A DNA stretch of 49,102 bases from Thiomonas sp. (GCA_027311065.1 DAICZP010000078.1:1-49102); one strand, 5' to 3'; shown: positions 9,297 through 18,299, numbered from the stretch's first letter. Notes: generated from the sequence alone by a model not told the origin. Translations and numbers: made by a program.

Positions 9297-9668
9297 ATGG
9301 AAATTCAACCTCACACGGTTTCAAATTCCGCCAGCAGCCCGGCAACGAATGGCACGATCGAGGTGCCAACCGTGTACGCGCTCGCGGGCGAGGTATCGAC
9401 GTACAACGCGCGTGCGTTGCAGCGCGACATGATTGACCTGCTGGCACGCAACCGCGCCGGGCTCGTGGTCGACCTCAAGCACGTGGACTTTCTCAGCAGT
9501 AGCGGCATGACCGCGATCCTCGCCGTTGCACGTTCCGCGCGCGAGGCGGGGAGCAAGCTCGTGCTCGCGGCGCCGACGCCCGTGGTGCTGGACGCGTTGA
9601 AAGTCGCTGGATTCGATCGCCTCATGCCGATCGTCGCCGATCAGGATGCCGCGCGCGCGTTGTTCTGA
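9297..9668 (+). CDS. btrV: STAS-domain anti-sigma factor antagonist, BtrV type
   Basis: 123 aa. A single STAS domain with 'LAGEVSTYNARALQRDM' and the phosphoacceptor loop 'DFLSSSGMTAIL'; the serines at about 68-69 align with the phosphorylated serine of SpoIIAA/RsbV. When dephosphorylated by the phosphatase encoded next to it, it should bind the anti-sigma kinase and release the sigma factor. The ATG at 9297 has an AAGGAG Shine-Dalgarno 11 nt upstream. The gene points toward sctC and overlaps its 3' end by 28 bp, so transcription of the two is convergent. The N-terminal 20 residues are a low-complexity Ser/Thr tail. Confidence 0.9.
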   Translation: MEIQPHTVSNSASSPATNGTIEVPTVYALAGEVSTYNARALQRDMIDLLARNRAGLVVDLKHVDFLSSSGMTAILAVARSAREAGSKLVLAAPTPVVLDALKVAGFDRLMPIVADQDAARALF

Positions 9669-11488
9669 GCACGCGCGGCCGCCGGCACGGAGGCGGCCGC
9701 CGCCGGGATTGGCGGAACCGGCTCCATCGGTCCCGGGTGCGGCAGCGCGGCGCCCGGTGCCGGTGCCGCATCCCCCGCATGCAGATTCTCGGGATCAATG
9801 ACCTTGGTGCGGATCAGGAACAGACGTGTCGTCTTTTGCGTTTGCGCAGTGCTGTTGGAGAACATGCCGCCGATGAACGGCAGATCGCCGAGTCCGGGTA
9901 CCTTGCTGTGGGTGTTTGTCGTCTGCACGGTGTTGTAGCCACCAATGAGAAGGCTCTCACCCTTGCGAACGTCGGCCTCGGTACTCAGCGTGGCGTCATC
10001 GACGGTCGGGAGGTTGCCCACGGTGGCCTGGGTCTGGATCTGACCATCGTCGATGTCAACGGTGAGGTGCACGAGCTGCTTGCCGCCATGTCCAATCACG
10101 CGTGGCGTGACGTTCAGCGTGGTGCCCGCCGTGACCGGGGTGACCAGCGCGGTATTTTGCGAGGTGGTCTGAATGTAGAACGTCTTCGACAAATCGATCA
10201 CCGCACCCACGTTGTCGGTTGCCAGCACCGACGGCCGCCCCTCGATACTGGCGTATCCCTGCTGCTCCAGCAATTGCAGGTGGGCCAGGAAATACGCCGC
10301 CGAGTTCGGCAGAATGGTGCCCGGATTCACGCCCGAACCTGCCCCGGCAAGGATGACCGACAGCGTGTTGGAGTCGGTGGGAGCACTGACATTGCCGAAG
10401 CCGGCCGCCGCCCCCTGGTTTCCCATCACAGCATTCCAGGAAATTCCAAGGTCTTTCAGATGCGAGGTATTCACGTCGATGATCATCGCTTCGATCTCGA
10501 CCAGGGGGGCCGCGACATCGAGCTCGGCGATGAGCTTCGCGTACATCGGCATGCGGTCGGGCACGTCCCTGACCAGAATCGAATTGGTTCTCGGGTCTGC
10601 CTCGATGGTCGGAGACACCGACGACGTCACACGCTCCGATCTGCGATCCGAGCCCTTGGTGGTGCCCGATGGCGAGGACGCCACTGCGCCGCCCCGGCTC
10701 TGCCCGCCGGGGGCGGCTCCGCGCCCGCCTTGCAGCGCAGCCATGGCAAGCGATGCATCGGGGACCAGGGCCGGCGCTGCCGCGAACGAGTTCGGTAGCG
10801 GGCGGGTGCGGGTCTGGATCGTGGCACTGGCGCCGCCCATCACCAGATCGCGCAGGATTCGCGCCACCCCGGGCGTGGTCACCTGCTGGTCACGGTAGGT
10901 GATGCGGCGATCCACGACCGACGCGTGGCGCAGCCGGAATACTTCCATCACGACCCCGTCGTGCGCTTGTGGCAGGGCTGCGACGGTGGATGCGACCAGA
11001 CGGACGTACTCCGGCGGACCCGACACCGCGACCACGTGCTGCTGCGGCAGCTCTCCCCAGCCGAAACGTGAGTCCAGTACCCCGAGGTCCTGCAGGAGCT
11101 TGGTCAGGTTCTGGCCGCTGGCGCCCGAGGTCGGGATCATGCGCACCGTCGCATCGCTGGTGCGGGAAATGTAGAGCGTACCGGCATGGGTGAACCATTG
11201 CAGACCGTAGACGCCGGTGAGGCGATCGAGAAACGCGGTCGGCGTTGCTTCGTCGAAGCGTCCATTGACACGCGCATCCAGACCACGGGGCATGTAAATG
11301 GAAAGACTGAAGCTCGCGGCGAAATCATCGAGCACCGCCGATAAGGGCTTGTTGTCGGCAAAATAGGTGTACTCCACCGTCGGCCATGGCGGTGTGTCGG
11401 CGCAGGCCTGGCCCGTCCACAGCACCAGCAACGCGGCGAGCACGCGGAAAAACAACCGGCCCTGGCCTGCAAGGCCTTTCAATGTCAT
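9641..11488 (-). CDS. sctC: T3SS outer-membrane secretin SctC
   Basis: 615 aa. A Sec signal peptide (about residues 1-30, ending '...GQACA') precedes an N0 domain ('YTYFADNKPLSAVLDDFAASF') and N1/N3 ring domains ('RTNSILVRDVPDRMPMYAKLIAELDV'). The C-terminal secretin barrel has 'VEIEAMIIDVNTSHLKDLGISWN', 'EADVRKGESLLIGGYNT' and 'VPGLGDLPFIGGMFSN'. It forms the outer-membrane ring of the injectisome. The tail is Ala/Pro-rich. The ATG at 11488 overlaps the preceding stop (ATGA), so the open frame further upstream (to 12019) is not coding. No lipobox is present, and the operon shows no clear pilotin lipoprotein. It ends convergently with the STAS gene. Confidence 0.95.
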   Translation of the reverse strand: MTLKGLAGQGRLFFRVLAALLVLWTGQACADTPPWPTVEYTYFADNKPLSAVLDDFAASFSLSIYMPRGLDARVNGRFDEATPTAFLDRLTGVYGLQWFTHAGTLYISRTSDATVRMIPTSGASGQNLTKLLQDLGVLDSRFGWGELPQQHVVAVSGPPEYVRLVASTVAALPQAHDGVVMEVFRLRHASVVDRRITYRDQQVTTPGVARILRDLVMGGASATIQTRTRPLPNSFAAAPALVPDASLAMAALQGGRGAAPGGQSRGGAVASSPSGTTKGSDRRSERVTSSVSPTIEADPRTNSILVRDVPDRMPMYAKLIAELDVAAPLVEIEAMIIDVNTSHLKDLGISWNAVMGNQGAAAGFGNVSAPTDSNTLSVILAGAGSGVNPGTILPNSAAYFLAHLQLLEQQGYASIEGRPSVLATDNVGAVIDLSKTFYIQTTSQNTALVTPVTAGTTLNVTPRVIGHGGKQLVHLTVDIDDGQIQTQATVGNLPTVDDATLSTEADVRKGESLLIGGYNTVQTTNTHSKVPGLGDLPFIGGMFSNSTAQTQKTTRLFLIRTKVIDPENLHAGDAAPAPGAALPHPGPMEPVPPIPAAAASVPAAARAQNNARAAS

Positions 11489-11868
11489 CGTGCGCACAGC
11501 ACCTCCCGCCAGGCCTGGATTTCGTTGATCAGTCGCTCCACCATGGCACTGATATCCATGTCCGTGGCGGTCGGCTCGACGCTGCCTTGCAGCCACAGGG
11601 CGGCCTCCTCGGCATCCGCAACCAGCGCCAGTGAATTGCTCCCAAGGCGCGCCAGCGAACACTGCATGGCGCGCTGCACGAGGGTCTCGCGCCGCCCCGG
11701 TGCAAGAGGCAGGTCGACGATGCGCGCTTGCGCCAACAGGCGTCCGTCGGAAAGTTCGGACAAGCTCACGCGCACGTCGTCGAAGCTCAAGGCCAGGCGT
11801 CCCTCCCTTGGCTGCGCCCCGGACACGTGTTGCGCGCCCCAGCGCGCGATGCGGGAATCCTTGCTCAT
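11485..11868 (-). CDS. T3SS protein at the BscW position, chaperone-like
   Basis: 127 aa. It sits between sctU and sctC and is coupled to both by ATGA overlaps, the position of bscW in Bordetella. It has no signal peptide or lipobox, so it does not look like a YscW-type pilotin. Strand-helix segments ('RLALSFDDVRVSLSEL', 'GRLLAQARIVDLP', 'NSLALVADAEEAALWLQGSV') and a final helix ending 'INEIQAWREVLCAR' resemble the compact CesT/SycE chaperone fold. It may assist secretin or export-apparatus assembly, or serve a secreted client. The exact role is not established from sequence. Confidence 0.6.
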   Translation of the reverse strand: MSKDSRIARWGAQHVSGAQPREGRLALSFDDVRVSLSELSDGRLLAQARIVDLPLAPGRRETLVQRAMQCSLARLGSNSLALVADAEEAALWLQGSVEPTATDMDISAMVERLINEIQAWREVLCAR

Positions 11869-12938
11869 CGGAGATCACTCCTTCCATCGGTTGCGCCGCG
11901 CTCGGCGGCAAGGTCCTGGACCAGTCGCAACACCGCGGCCACCGGCTCGATGAGATCGCTCGGGATGTACTGGTCGACACTGGCGCGGGCGAGCAGCGCG
12001 CGCGCCAGCGCGATGTCACGCATCACCGGCACGCCGGCATGACGCGCCGCGTCGATCATGCGTTCCGCCACGGTTCCCTCTGCCTTCGCCAAAACCACAG
12101 GCAAGGGTGTTTTGGCAGCGTCATAGCGCAGCGCCACGGCGACGTGGGTGGGGTTCACGACCAGCACCGAGGCGTCGCGTGCGCGCTCGACGGCATCTTC
12201 GGCGAGGATTTCGCGATGCAGCTGCCGGCGCTGACTCTTGACCTCCGGATTGCCTTCCATGGTCTTGTACTCGTCGATCACCTCCTGCCGTGACATCATC
12301 AAGCCCTTGGTGTAGGTGTGCTTCTGCCACGCGAAGTCAGCCAGGGCAATGACCGCATAGGCCAGGCCTGTCTGGATGATCAACTGACGCAAGAGCGCAC
12401 CCAGCACCGCGCCAAAGGCATCGACGCCCAAGCGCGGCACCTGCAGCAGCGTTGGCAGGCTGGCGTGCACGGCCAGGTAGATCACGGTTGACACCACCGC
12501 GAGTTTGGCCAGTGACTTCAGGAACTCGACCAGGCTCTTCTTCGAGAACATGTTCTTCAGGTTCGCGGCGACGTTCAGCTTTTTGCCCGAGGGCTTGATG
12601 GCCTGGAAACTCAACAATGGTCCGGTTTGCACGACCTCCGCAAACGTTGCGAGAACGATGACAATCAGCAGCGGCGGCAGCAAAAGCTCTGCGATGGTTT
12701 GCATGGACGACGCGACCATGAAGGGGAGCTGGGTGGCGAAATCAACGCCCAGCAGGCCAAGCGGTTCACCGACAAGGATGCTCATGCGCACGATGATTGC
12801 TGCGCCATCGCCAATGAAGTAGGCGAACAAGGCCACGATCAGCACGGTCTGCGTGAAATCACGGCTTTTGGCGACTTCACCGCGTTTGCGCGCTTCCTCG
12901 ATCTTCTTCGGTGTTGGCTGTTCTGATTTTTCGGCCAT
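11865..12938 (-). CDS. sctU: T3SS export apparatus switch protein SctU
   Basis: 357 aa. The YscU/FlhB family start 'EQPTPKKIEEARKRGEVAKSRD' is followed by four hydrophobic segments (about 29-50, 72-100, 142-160, 180-203). The cytoplasmic domain carries the autocleavage motif NPTH at residues 262-265. Cleavage between N and P switches substrate specificity from needle to translocators. It is the last of the sctRSTU export-gate genes, 6 bp after sctT. Its stop overlaps the next gene (ATGA). Length and motifs are normal. Confidence 0.97.
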   Translation of the reverse strand: MAEKSEQPTPKKIEEARKRGEVAKSRDFTQTVLIVALFAYFIGDGAAIIVRMSILVGEPLGLLGVDFATQLPFMVASSMQTIAELLLPPLLIVIVLATFAEVVQTGPLLSFQAIKPSGKKLNVAANLKNMFSKKSLVEFLKSLAKLAVVSTVIYLAVHASLPTLLQVPRLGVDAFGAVLGALLRQLIIQTGLAYAVIALADFAWQKHTYTKGLMMSRQEVIDEYKTMEGNPEVKSQRRQLHREILAEDAVERARDASVLVVNPTHVAVALRYDAAKTPLPVVLAKAEGTVAERMIDAARHAGVPVMRDIALARALLARASVDQYIPSDLIEPVAAVLRLVQDLAAERGATDGRSDLR

Positions 12939-12944
12939 GTGCTT

Positions 12945-13760
12945 TCAACGCAGGAGAGGATCCAGGCGCATGACCCACGTGCTGAAATCACGCATGTGGG
13001 TGTAGCCCTCGGGAAAAAGGGTGGTCGCGTAAATGAGGAGCATGAACAAGGCAAGTCCGCTCTTGACAGGCATCGCCAAAAAGAACACCTGAAGTTGCGG
13101 CACGAAGCGGCTGACCAGGGCCATGCCAAGTTCAGTCATGAACATGGCCATCATCACGGGTGCTGCCAGCAGCAGGCCCACGTACATCATCTGGTTGAGC
13201 TGTCCAAGCACCAGATTGGCGGCGGCAGGACTCCATTTGGGCCAGAATTGCAGTGGTGGCCACATGCGATAGCTGTCAAAGATCAGCGTCGCCAGCATCT
13301 GCAGGCCGCCGAGGGAGACGAAATACGCGATGAAGGCGAGGCCCAGAAGCTGGGCCAGCGGTGAACTGTCCTGCCCGGTGAGCGGATCCAGGGTGGCGGC
13401 GATACTCGCGCCACGCTGGTTGTCGATGACGAAGCCCACCACGCCGAATGACCAGAACGGCACCGCGCAGACGTGCCCGAGAATCAGACCGATCAATCCC
13501 TCCTTGAGAAACAGGAACACGAGACCTACGGGTCCTGGCAACGGCAGGGGATGGGGAAATATCGGGATGATCAGCAACGCAAGCCCGGCACTGACGCCGA
13601 ACGCCAGCGTCATCGGCAGCAACGAACGGTTCATGAACGGCAAAGCGCCGAACAGCGGGATCACCCGTGCCTGCACCAGAAGCATGCCCATGGCGACGTG
13701 ATGGAGTTCGGCGTAGGCCTGCGCCAGCGGTATGTTTGCAATCAGTTGCTGGGGCTTCAC
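12945..13760 (-). CDS. sctT: T3SS export apparatus protein SctT
   Basis: 271 aa, YscT/SpaR/FliR family, very hydrophobic with about six membrane segments ('LPMTLAFGVSAGLALLIIP', 'FLFLKEGLIGLILGHV', 'LLAAPVMMAMFMTELGMAL'). It joins SctR and SctS in the helical export gate. The GTG at 13760 is chosen because it overlaps the sctS stop (GTGA) and gives the normal family N-terminus; the long in-frame extension across sctS and sctR is spurious. Confidence 0.95.
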   Translation of the reverse strand: MKPQQLIANIPLAQAYAELHHVAMGMLLVQARVIPLFGALPFMNRSLLPMTLAFGVSAGLALLIIPIFPHPLPLPGPVGLVFLFLKEGLIGLILGHVCAVPFWSFGVVGFVIDNQRGASIAATLDPLTGQDSSPLAQLLGLAFIAYFVSLGGLQMLATLIFDSYRMWPPLQFWPKWSPAAANLVLGQLNQMMYVGLLLAAPVMMAMFMTELGMALVSRFVPQLQVFFLAMPVKSGLALFMLLIYATTLFPEGYTHMRDFSTWVMRLDPLLR

Positions 13761-14026
13761 AGGCCAACCCCCGCGTACAAGTCGAACAGCGTCAGCGTGT
13801 AGCGCATCAGCTCGGCGCCGGTCCAGCGGCTGGTCAGGTACAGAGTGAGCGCCACGGCGATGAGCTTGATGGCGAAGGACAGCGTTTGATCCTGAATCTG
13901 CGTCAAGGCCTGGAACAACGAGACCACGGTGCCAACGATCGCCGCCACCGCAATGGTCGGCAGCGACAGCAGCAACGTGAGGTACAACGCCTCGTTGACG
14001 TAGCTGACAACGTCCTGAGGGTTCAT
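13757..14026 (-). CDS. sctS: T3SS export apparatus protein SctS
   Basis: 89 aa, YscS/FliQ family. It has two transmembrane helices (about 15-38 and 50-72) flanking 'SLFQALTQIQDQTLSFAIKLIAV', the conserved loop of the family. It is a subunit of the SctRST export gate. It lies 6 bp after sctR and its stop overlaps the sctT GTG. Confidence 0.96.
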   Translation of the reverse strand: MNPQDVVSYVNEALYLTLLLSLPTIAVAAIVGTVVSLFQALTQIQDQTLSFAIKLIAVALTLYLTSRWTGAELMRYTLTLFDLYAGVGL

Positions 14027-14032
14027 GGCGGT

Positions 14033-14683
14033 TTAGTGGTAGGTGAAAATGAGACCCTGGACCAGACGCGTCCAACCGTCGGCCATCACGAACAGAAACA
14101 GCTTCAGAGGCATCGAAATCATCACCGGTGACACCATCATCATGCCCATCGCCAGCAGGACGTTGGACACCACGATGTCGATGCAGACGAAAGGAAGGTA
14201 GAGGAGAAAGCCCATCTCGAACGCCGCCGTCAACTCGCTGAGCATGAAGGCAGGCACCAGGGTGACGAAATTCTTCTCGCTCACGCCCTTCGACATCTCC
14301 GGGCCCCACAATCTCCGTGCGGTCTTGACGAAGAAGGCGCGCTGCCGGGGGTCGCTGTTGCGCAGCAGGAAGGCGCGCAAGGGTTCCGACCCCTGTTCGA
14401 CGGCCTGGATTGCAACGCTGAGGTTGGACGTCGCGCCGGGATCCTTGGCCAGGCTCGCATACATCGATTGCCCGACGGGAGCCATGATGTAGGTGGTCAG
14501 GATCAGGGACAGACCATAGATGGCGATATTCGGGGGAATCTGCTGGACCCCGAGGGCATTGCGAACCAGGCCAAGCACGATCGAGATCTTCAGGAAGCTG
14601 GTGGCAACCACCACGACCACCGGAACCAGCGCGAACAGCGCAAGCGCAAGCGCAAGTGAAACTGGATCAAAGCCGGAGTTCAT
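14033..14683 (-). CDS. sctR: T3SS export apparatus protein SctR
   Basis: 216 aa, YscR/FliP family. Family landmarks: 'TSFLKISIVLGLVRNALGVQQIPPN' near the N-terminus and 'LVPAFMLSELTAAFEMGFLLYLPF' then 'GMMMVSPVMISMPLKL' near the C-terminus. Four membrane segments. It forms the core pore of the export gate. Its ATG overlaps the sctQ stop (ATGA). Confidence 0.97.
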   Translation of the reverse strand: MNSGFDPVSLALALALFALVPVVVVVATSFLKISIVLGLVRNALGVQQIPPNIAIYGLSLILTTYIMAPVGQSMYASLAKDPGATSNLSVAIQAVEQGSEPLRAFLLRNSDPRQRAFFVKTARRLWGPEMSKGVSEKNFVTLVPAFMLSELTAAFEMGFLLYLPFVCIDIVVSNVLLAMGMMMVSPVMISMPLKLFLFVMADGWTRLVQGLIFTYH

Positions 14684-15807
14684 CGCGCGTTTCCCGCCTC
14701 GGGATCGTCGCTCATGGTTGGTTCCGGCGCGTGAATGCTCGCGACGCGGACCCCCAGGCGCCCGTCGATGTCGACCAGATTGCCGCGGCCGATGCGGGCG
14801 CCACCAATCCGGATATCCACATGATCGGTCGCCGGACGCGCCATGCGCAGGATCTGTCCCGGCTGGATCTGTTCAAGCTCACCGAGCGTGATCCAGCAGG
14901 TGCCGACGTCAAAGCAGACGCAAATCGGCAGCCCCTGGAATTCCGGTACGCGGACGCGGCCGTTGCGTCGCCCGCTGTCGCTCTGGTCCTCGATCTCGGC
15001 CGCGTCGGACGCGGATGCGGCTGCGGAAATTTCCCGTTGAATTGGCATGGGTGACTCCAGGATGGTGACGGTGTCTCGCTTGAGTTGCGCGCGGATTTCC
15101 CAGCCAGGCTGCGTGGCGGTGCAGAGCCACGCAGCACCGTCGCGCTCGGCATCGCGTCTGGCCACCAGGATCACGTCTCCGGTGCGCAACGTCCGCAATT
15201 GGGCGAGTTCGAGCACGGCGCTGCCGCATTGCACCTGCAGCGACACCCGCAGCGTCGGCCGCTTCGTGCGCAACGGCGCACCCGGCGGAATGAGACTGCC
15301 CAGCAACAGGACCCCGAGGCTGTCGGCGTGCAGCACCGCGTGCAAACTTCCCGCGCTTGTGTCCAGTTCGAGGAAAAATGCGTGCGGCAGCGGCTTGGGC
15401 GGATCTGCTTCGACGACGTCGCGAACCTGGGCGGCGCCACGCCCACTGCTGCCGAGCGTGTCACCCACGAATTGCACGGCGCGTTTCAGTGCTGCCTGCC
15501 GCCACGGATGCGGCAAGGCCGGGGCTGCATCCACGCCAAGGCTGGCGCGGACCCAGGTGTCCAGGGCCGCCGGCGCGAAATCGACCGAAAGCTGCGCACC
15601 CGCCCACTCGAGGGTCACGCGGATCCACCCCTGACCTGCCAGCGATCGTGCTTCGCCACCCAGTGGACTCAGGCTGAGCGTGGGCGGGGGGTCGCCAGCA
15701 TGCAGTCCCGCGATCGGCATCGACATCGCCCTGCTTGCGATCAAGTCCAGTGCCCGGGCTTCAGTGGTGGTCAGCCGCGGCAATGGAATGGCATGATCCC
15801 GCTTCAT
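14680..15807 (-). CDS. sctQ: T3SS cytoplasmic sorting-platform (C-ring) protein SctQ
   Basis: 375 aa, YscQ/HrcQ/SpaO family. The C-terminal SPOA domain is clear ('WITLGELEQIQPGQILRMA' then 'VDIRIGGARIGRGNLVDIDGRLGVRV'). A more diverged first SPOA-like region lies near residues 190-255. SctQ organises the sorting platform with SctK, SctL and SctN. The ATG at 15807 overlaps the sctP stop (ATGA). An internal ATG with its own Shine-Dalgarno at codon 254 probably yields a separate C-terminal form (see that entry). Confidence 0.92.
   Translation of the reverse strand: MKRDHAIPLPRLTTTEARALDLIASRAMSMPIAGLHAGDPPPTLSLSPLGGEARSLAGQGWIRVTLEWAGAQLSVDFAPAALDTWVRASLGVDAAPALPHPWRQAALKRAVQFVGDTLGSSGRGAAQVRDVVEADPPKPLPHAFFLELDTSAGSLHAVLHADSLGVLLLGSLIPPGAPLRTKRPTLRVSLQVQCGSAVLELAQLRTLRTGDVILVARRDAERDGAAWLCTATQPGWEIRAQLKRDTVTILESPMPIQREISAAASASDAAEIEDQSDSGRRNGRVRVPEFQGLPICVCFDVGTCWITLGELEQIQPGQILRMARPATDHVDIRIGGARIGRGNLVDIDGRLGVRVASIHAPEPTMSDDPEAGNAR
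15046..15058 (-). promoter_or_regulatory. internal ribosome binding site and start in sctQ (SctQ-C form)
   Basis: Inside sctQ, GGAG at 15058-15055 stands 6 nt before an in-frame ATG at 15048 (codon 254). Translation from here gives a 122-aa product containing the whole C-terminal SPOA domain. Internal starts making a short SctQ form are established for YscQ, SsaQ and SpaO. This one is predicted from spacing and frame only. Confidence 0.6.
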
Positions 15808-16439
15808 CGCGCGTGGACTCCGGGTGCGGACGCGAACGCTTCCGTCGCACCTTGAGGCCCGCGTGCATCGGGGTCGGTCCGATCGCACCATGGCAGCCAC
15901 GTCGGATCGTCTGACGGCAGTCCCTCGGCGATCACCCGCCAGAGCACGTCCTGCCCAAGCGTGTGCGCCAGACGCCTTGCCATGGTGGGTGCCGCGCCAG
16001 CCAGCGCGATGAAGGGGCCGACGGCGCGGCACGCAAAGGCCGCCACCCAGGCACCGGCATCCCTGTAGACGGACAAGGTCACGCCAGGAAAGACGGCATC
16101 GTCAAGATCGATGCGCACGTGCCGCGCGTCCCCGCCGTGCTCGCAAACGTACAAGGTATCCACCAGACGCTCGAGCATCTCGACGGTTGCTGCCTCGTCG
16201 AACGCGTGCATGGGGCGCGCAAGGCGCGCGTACGGCATCGGCAAACCTGGCGCAGTTTGCCTGGCAGGTTGCGGGGATTGCGCGGAGCCCGCCCCGAGTG
16301 CCTCGGCGAAGCGGGCGGCAGCCGCCGGGTCAGCTGTGGGTGGCTCGCCTTGCGCGAACTCGCGCTGGGCAATGGATGTCCCGGTGCCGGGCCCGCCGTG
16401 ACCCAGGGTCAGGTTCAGGCCAACGCGACGTTCAGACAT
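15804..16439 (-). CDS. sctP: T3SS needle-length/substrate-switch protein SctP (short)
   Basis: 211 aa. The gene is in the SctP position between sctO and sctQ. The N-terminal third is low-complexity (Gly, Ala, Pro, Gln), while the C-terminal part ('VRIDLDDAVFPGVTLSVYRDAGAWVAAF') fits the T3S4-type domain that contacts SctU. Known rulers such as YscP are over 400 aa, so this protein would have a very short ruler. The ATG at 16439 overlaps the sctO stop by 8 bp. The open frame upstream, which reads through sctO, is rejected. Assigned mainly by position and the C-terminal domain. Confidence 0.75.
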   Translation of the reverse strand: MSERRVGLNLTLGHGGPGTGTSIAQREFAQGEPPTADPAAAARFAEALGAGSAQSPQPARQTAPGLPMPYARLARPMHAFDEAATVEMLERLVDTLYVCEHGGDARHVRIDLDDAVFPGVTLSVYRDAGAWVAAFACRAVGPFIALAGAAPTMARRLAHTLGQDVLWRVIAEGLPSDDPTWLPWCDRTDPDARGPQGATEAFASAPGVHAR

Positions 16440-16947
16440 ACCCGACCTCCGTGGCGATTTCACCGTCTTCACGCTCCCTGCCGCCAACCGCCCGACCGAC
16501 GACGTCCTCGAATTCGCGTTCCTCGCTGGCTTCCAATGCGCGCATGCGCTGCGCGCGCTCCTTGCGCAGCAGTTCGTCGAATTTCGTGACCACGCGCTCG
16601 GCCTGGTGCAGACCGCCGGCCGAGGCCGCACGCGCTTCGCGTGCCTTGTCGTGCGCGGCGCCGGCACGCTTGACCGCGTCGGCATGCTCTCGCTGCTGCG
16701 CGCGCAGTCCGGCGATACTCTGGTTCGCATCGAGCAGGTCGCGCACATGGACCTGCCGCGCGCACAGGCCTGCGAACATGGCATGTTCCTGTTTCGCAGC
16801 GTGGGCGTTGAATGTCGCAGACGCATGCTGCGCTTGAACTTCGGCATCCCGCGCGGCGATCATCGCCGCATATGCATGCTGCAGCGCAGTCTGCGCGCGC
16901 CGCCGATGAAAGTGCTTGATGAACAGCAGGTCGTCGGTCATGCTCAT
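16432..16947 (-). CDS. sctO: T3SS stalk protein SctO
   Basis: 171 aa, rich in Ala, Arg, Glu and Gln, and predicted to be almost entirely a long alpha-helical hairpin/coiled coil ('[20 protein letters not shown]', '[20 protein letters not shown]'). This is the YscO/FliJ type, the central stalk that links the SctN hexamer to SctV. The ATG at 16947 overlaps the sctN stop (ATGA); the frame extends 14 codons further without support. Sequence conservation in the family is low, so position is a main argument. Confidence 0.85.
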   Translation of the reverse strand: MSMTDDLLFIKHFHRRRAQTALQHAYAAMIAARDAEVQAQHASATFNAHAAKQEHAMFAGLCARQVHVRDLLDANQSIAGLRAQQREHADAVKRAGAAHDKAREARAASAGGLHQAERVVTKFDELLRKERAQRMRALEASEEREFEDVVGRAVGGREREDGEIATEVGYV

Positions 16948-18296
16948 GTGGCATTGCCTCTGTCGATGGGGGTTCCGGTGATGTGGCACAGCGCCTTGAT
17001 GGTCTCGTCAAAGTCAGCAAGCGCCCCGAGGTCCTGACGCAGGAACGCGCGGATCGCGCCGATTTTGTCGATGGCCTCGTCGGTGCCGAGATCACCGCCG
17101 CGCGCGTATTCGCCGATCTTCACCAGCAAGTCCACCTCTGCGTACTTGGCCATGAGTTCGCGCAACCGGGCCGCGGCCGCGCGATGCGCCGCCCCGATCA
17201 CCCTGTTCTGCACGCGACTGGTCGACGCCAGGATGTCGATGGCGGGGTAGTGGTTCTGTGCTGCCAGCGCTCGGGACAGCACGATGTGGCCGTCGAGAAT
17301 CGAGCGTGTCTCGTCTGCGATGGGCTCCGTCATGTCGTCACCCTCGACCAGCACCGTATACATGGCGGTGATGGATCCCTTGTCGTTCATGCCGACGCGC
17401 TCCATCAATCGGGGCAACGTGGCGAACACCGAGGGGGGGAAGCCGCGCCGGGTTGGTGGCTCGCCAGCGGCCAGGCCGATTTCGCGCTGGGCGCGTGCGA
17501 AGCGGGTCACCGAGTCCATGAGAAACAGCACGCGTCGTCCCTGGTCCCGGAAGTATTCGGCGATGGCGGTGGCCACGTAGGCAGCCTTGGTGCGCTCCAT
17601 CGAGGATTTATCGGACGTCGCGCAAACAATCACGGCGCGCATGCGCCCCTGGGGGCCAAGATCCTCCTCGATGAATTCACGCACCTCGCGGCCACGCTCG
17701 CCGATCAGGGCAATGACCGTCACGTCGACCGCGGCGCCTTTCACCAACATGCCCAGCAGGGTGGATTTGCCGCCACCCGCAGCGGCGAAAATCCCCATGC
17801 GCTGTCCCTCGGCGCAAGTGAGCATGGCATCGATCGCCCGCACCCCGAGTGGCAACGGCTGGGTGATCACGCGGCGAAGCATCGGATCTGGAGCGTCGGC
17901 GTACACGGGGTAGAAGCGATCGGCCTCTAGTGGTCCACGTGTATTCACGTCCATCGGCCGACCCAGGCCGTCGAGCACGCGCCCGAGCAGGCCGTCTCCA
18001 ACGGGAACCATGTGAGCGCGCCCGGTGGGCGACACCTCCGTGCAAACGGAAATGCCGTACATGTCGCCGATTGGCGTGAGCAGTGCGGCATCACGCGCGA
18101 TGCCGACCACTTCGGCCTGCATTTCAAAATCTTCTCCGGGATTGCGCAGAATGCACAGCTCCCCGATCTTCACCGATGGCACCACTGCGCGGATGATGGT
18201 GCCGACGACCTGGATCACCCGCCCCTTCACTGCCAGCGTCGGCGTGTCCTGCAATGCCAGGCGCATGATGTCCGTGACATAGTCAAAGGTTTTCAT
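16944..18296 (-). CDS. sctN: T3SS ATPase SctN
   Basis: 450 aa, F1-ATPase beta-like. It has a beta-barrel N-domain (about 1-95), the Walker A loop 'AAAGGGKST' at about residues 171-179, '[14 protein letters not shown]', the Walker B strand '[20 protein letters not shown]' and the family motif '[14 protein letters not shown]'. It unfolds substrates and releases chaperones at the base of the injectisome. Length is normal. It lies 3 bp after sctL and overlaps sctO by 4 bp. Confidence 0.98.
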   Translation of the reverse strand: MKTFDYVTDIMRLALQDTPTLAVKGRVIQVVGTIIRAVVPSVKIGELCILRNPGEDFEMQAEVVGIARDAALLTPIGDMYGISVCTEVSPTGRAHMVPVGDGLLGRVLDGLGRPMDVNTRGPLEADRFYPVYADAPDPMLRRVITQPLPLGVRAIDAMLTCAEGQRMGIFAAAGGGKSTLLGMLVKGAAVDVTVIALIGERGREVREFIEEDLGPQGRMRAVIVCATSDKSSMERTKAAYVATAIAEYFRDQGRRVLFLMDSVTRFARAQREIGLAAGEPPTRRGFPPSVFATLPRLMERVGMNDKGSITAMYTVLVEGDDMTEPIADETRSILDGHIVLSRALAAQNHYPAIDILASTSRVQNRVIGAAHRAAAARLRELMAKYAEVDLLVKIGEYARGGDLGTDEAIDKIGAIRAFLRQDLGALADFDETIKALCHITGTPIDRGNAT

Positions 18297-18299
18297 GAT

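Noticed and set aside
9676-9701. Perfect 9-bp hairpin after btrV
   Set aside because: Lies in the Ala-rich 3' coding end of sctC with no U-tract; explained by GC-rich codons.
11489-12019. 5' extension of sctC
   Set aside because: Overlaps the BscW-position gene and sctU in another frame; the true signal peptide starts at 11488.
13761-14309. 5' extension of sctT
   Set aside because: Runs through sctS and sctR; the coupled GTG at 13760 is the family start.
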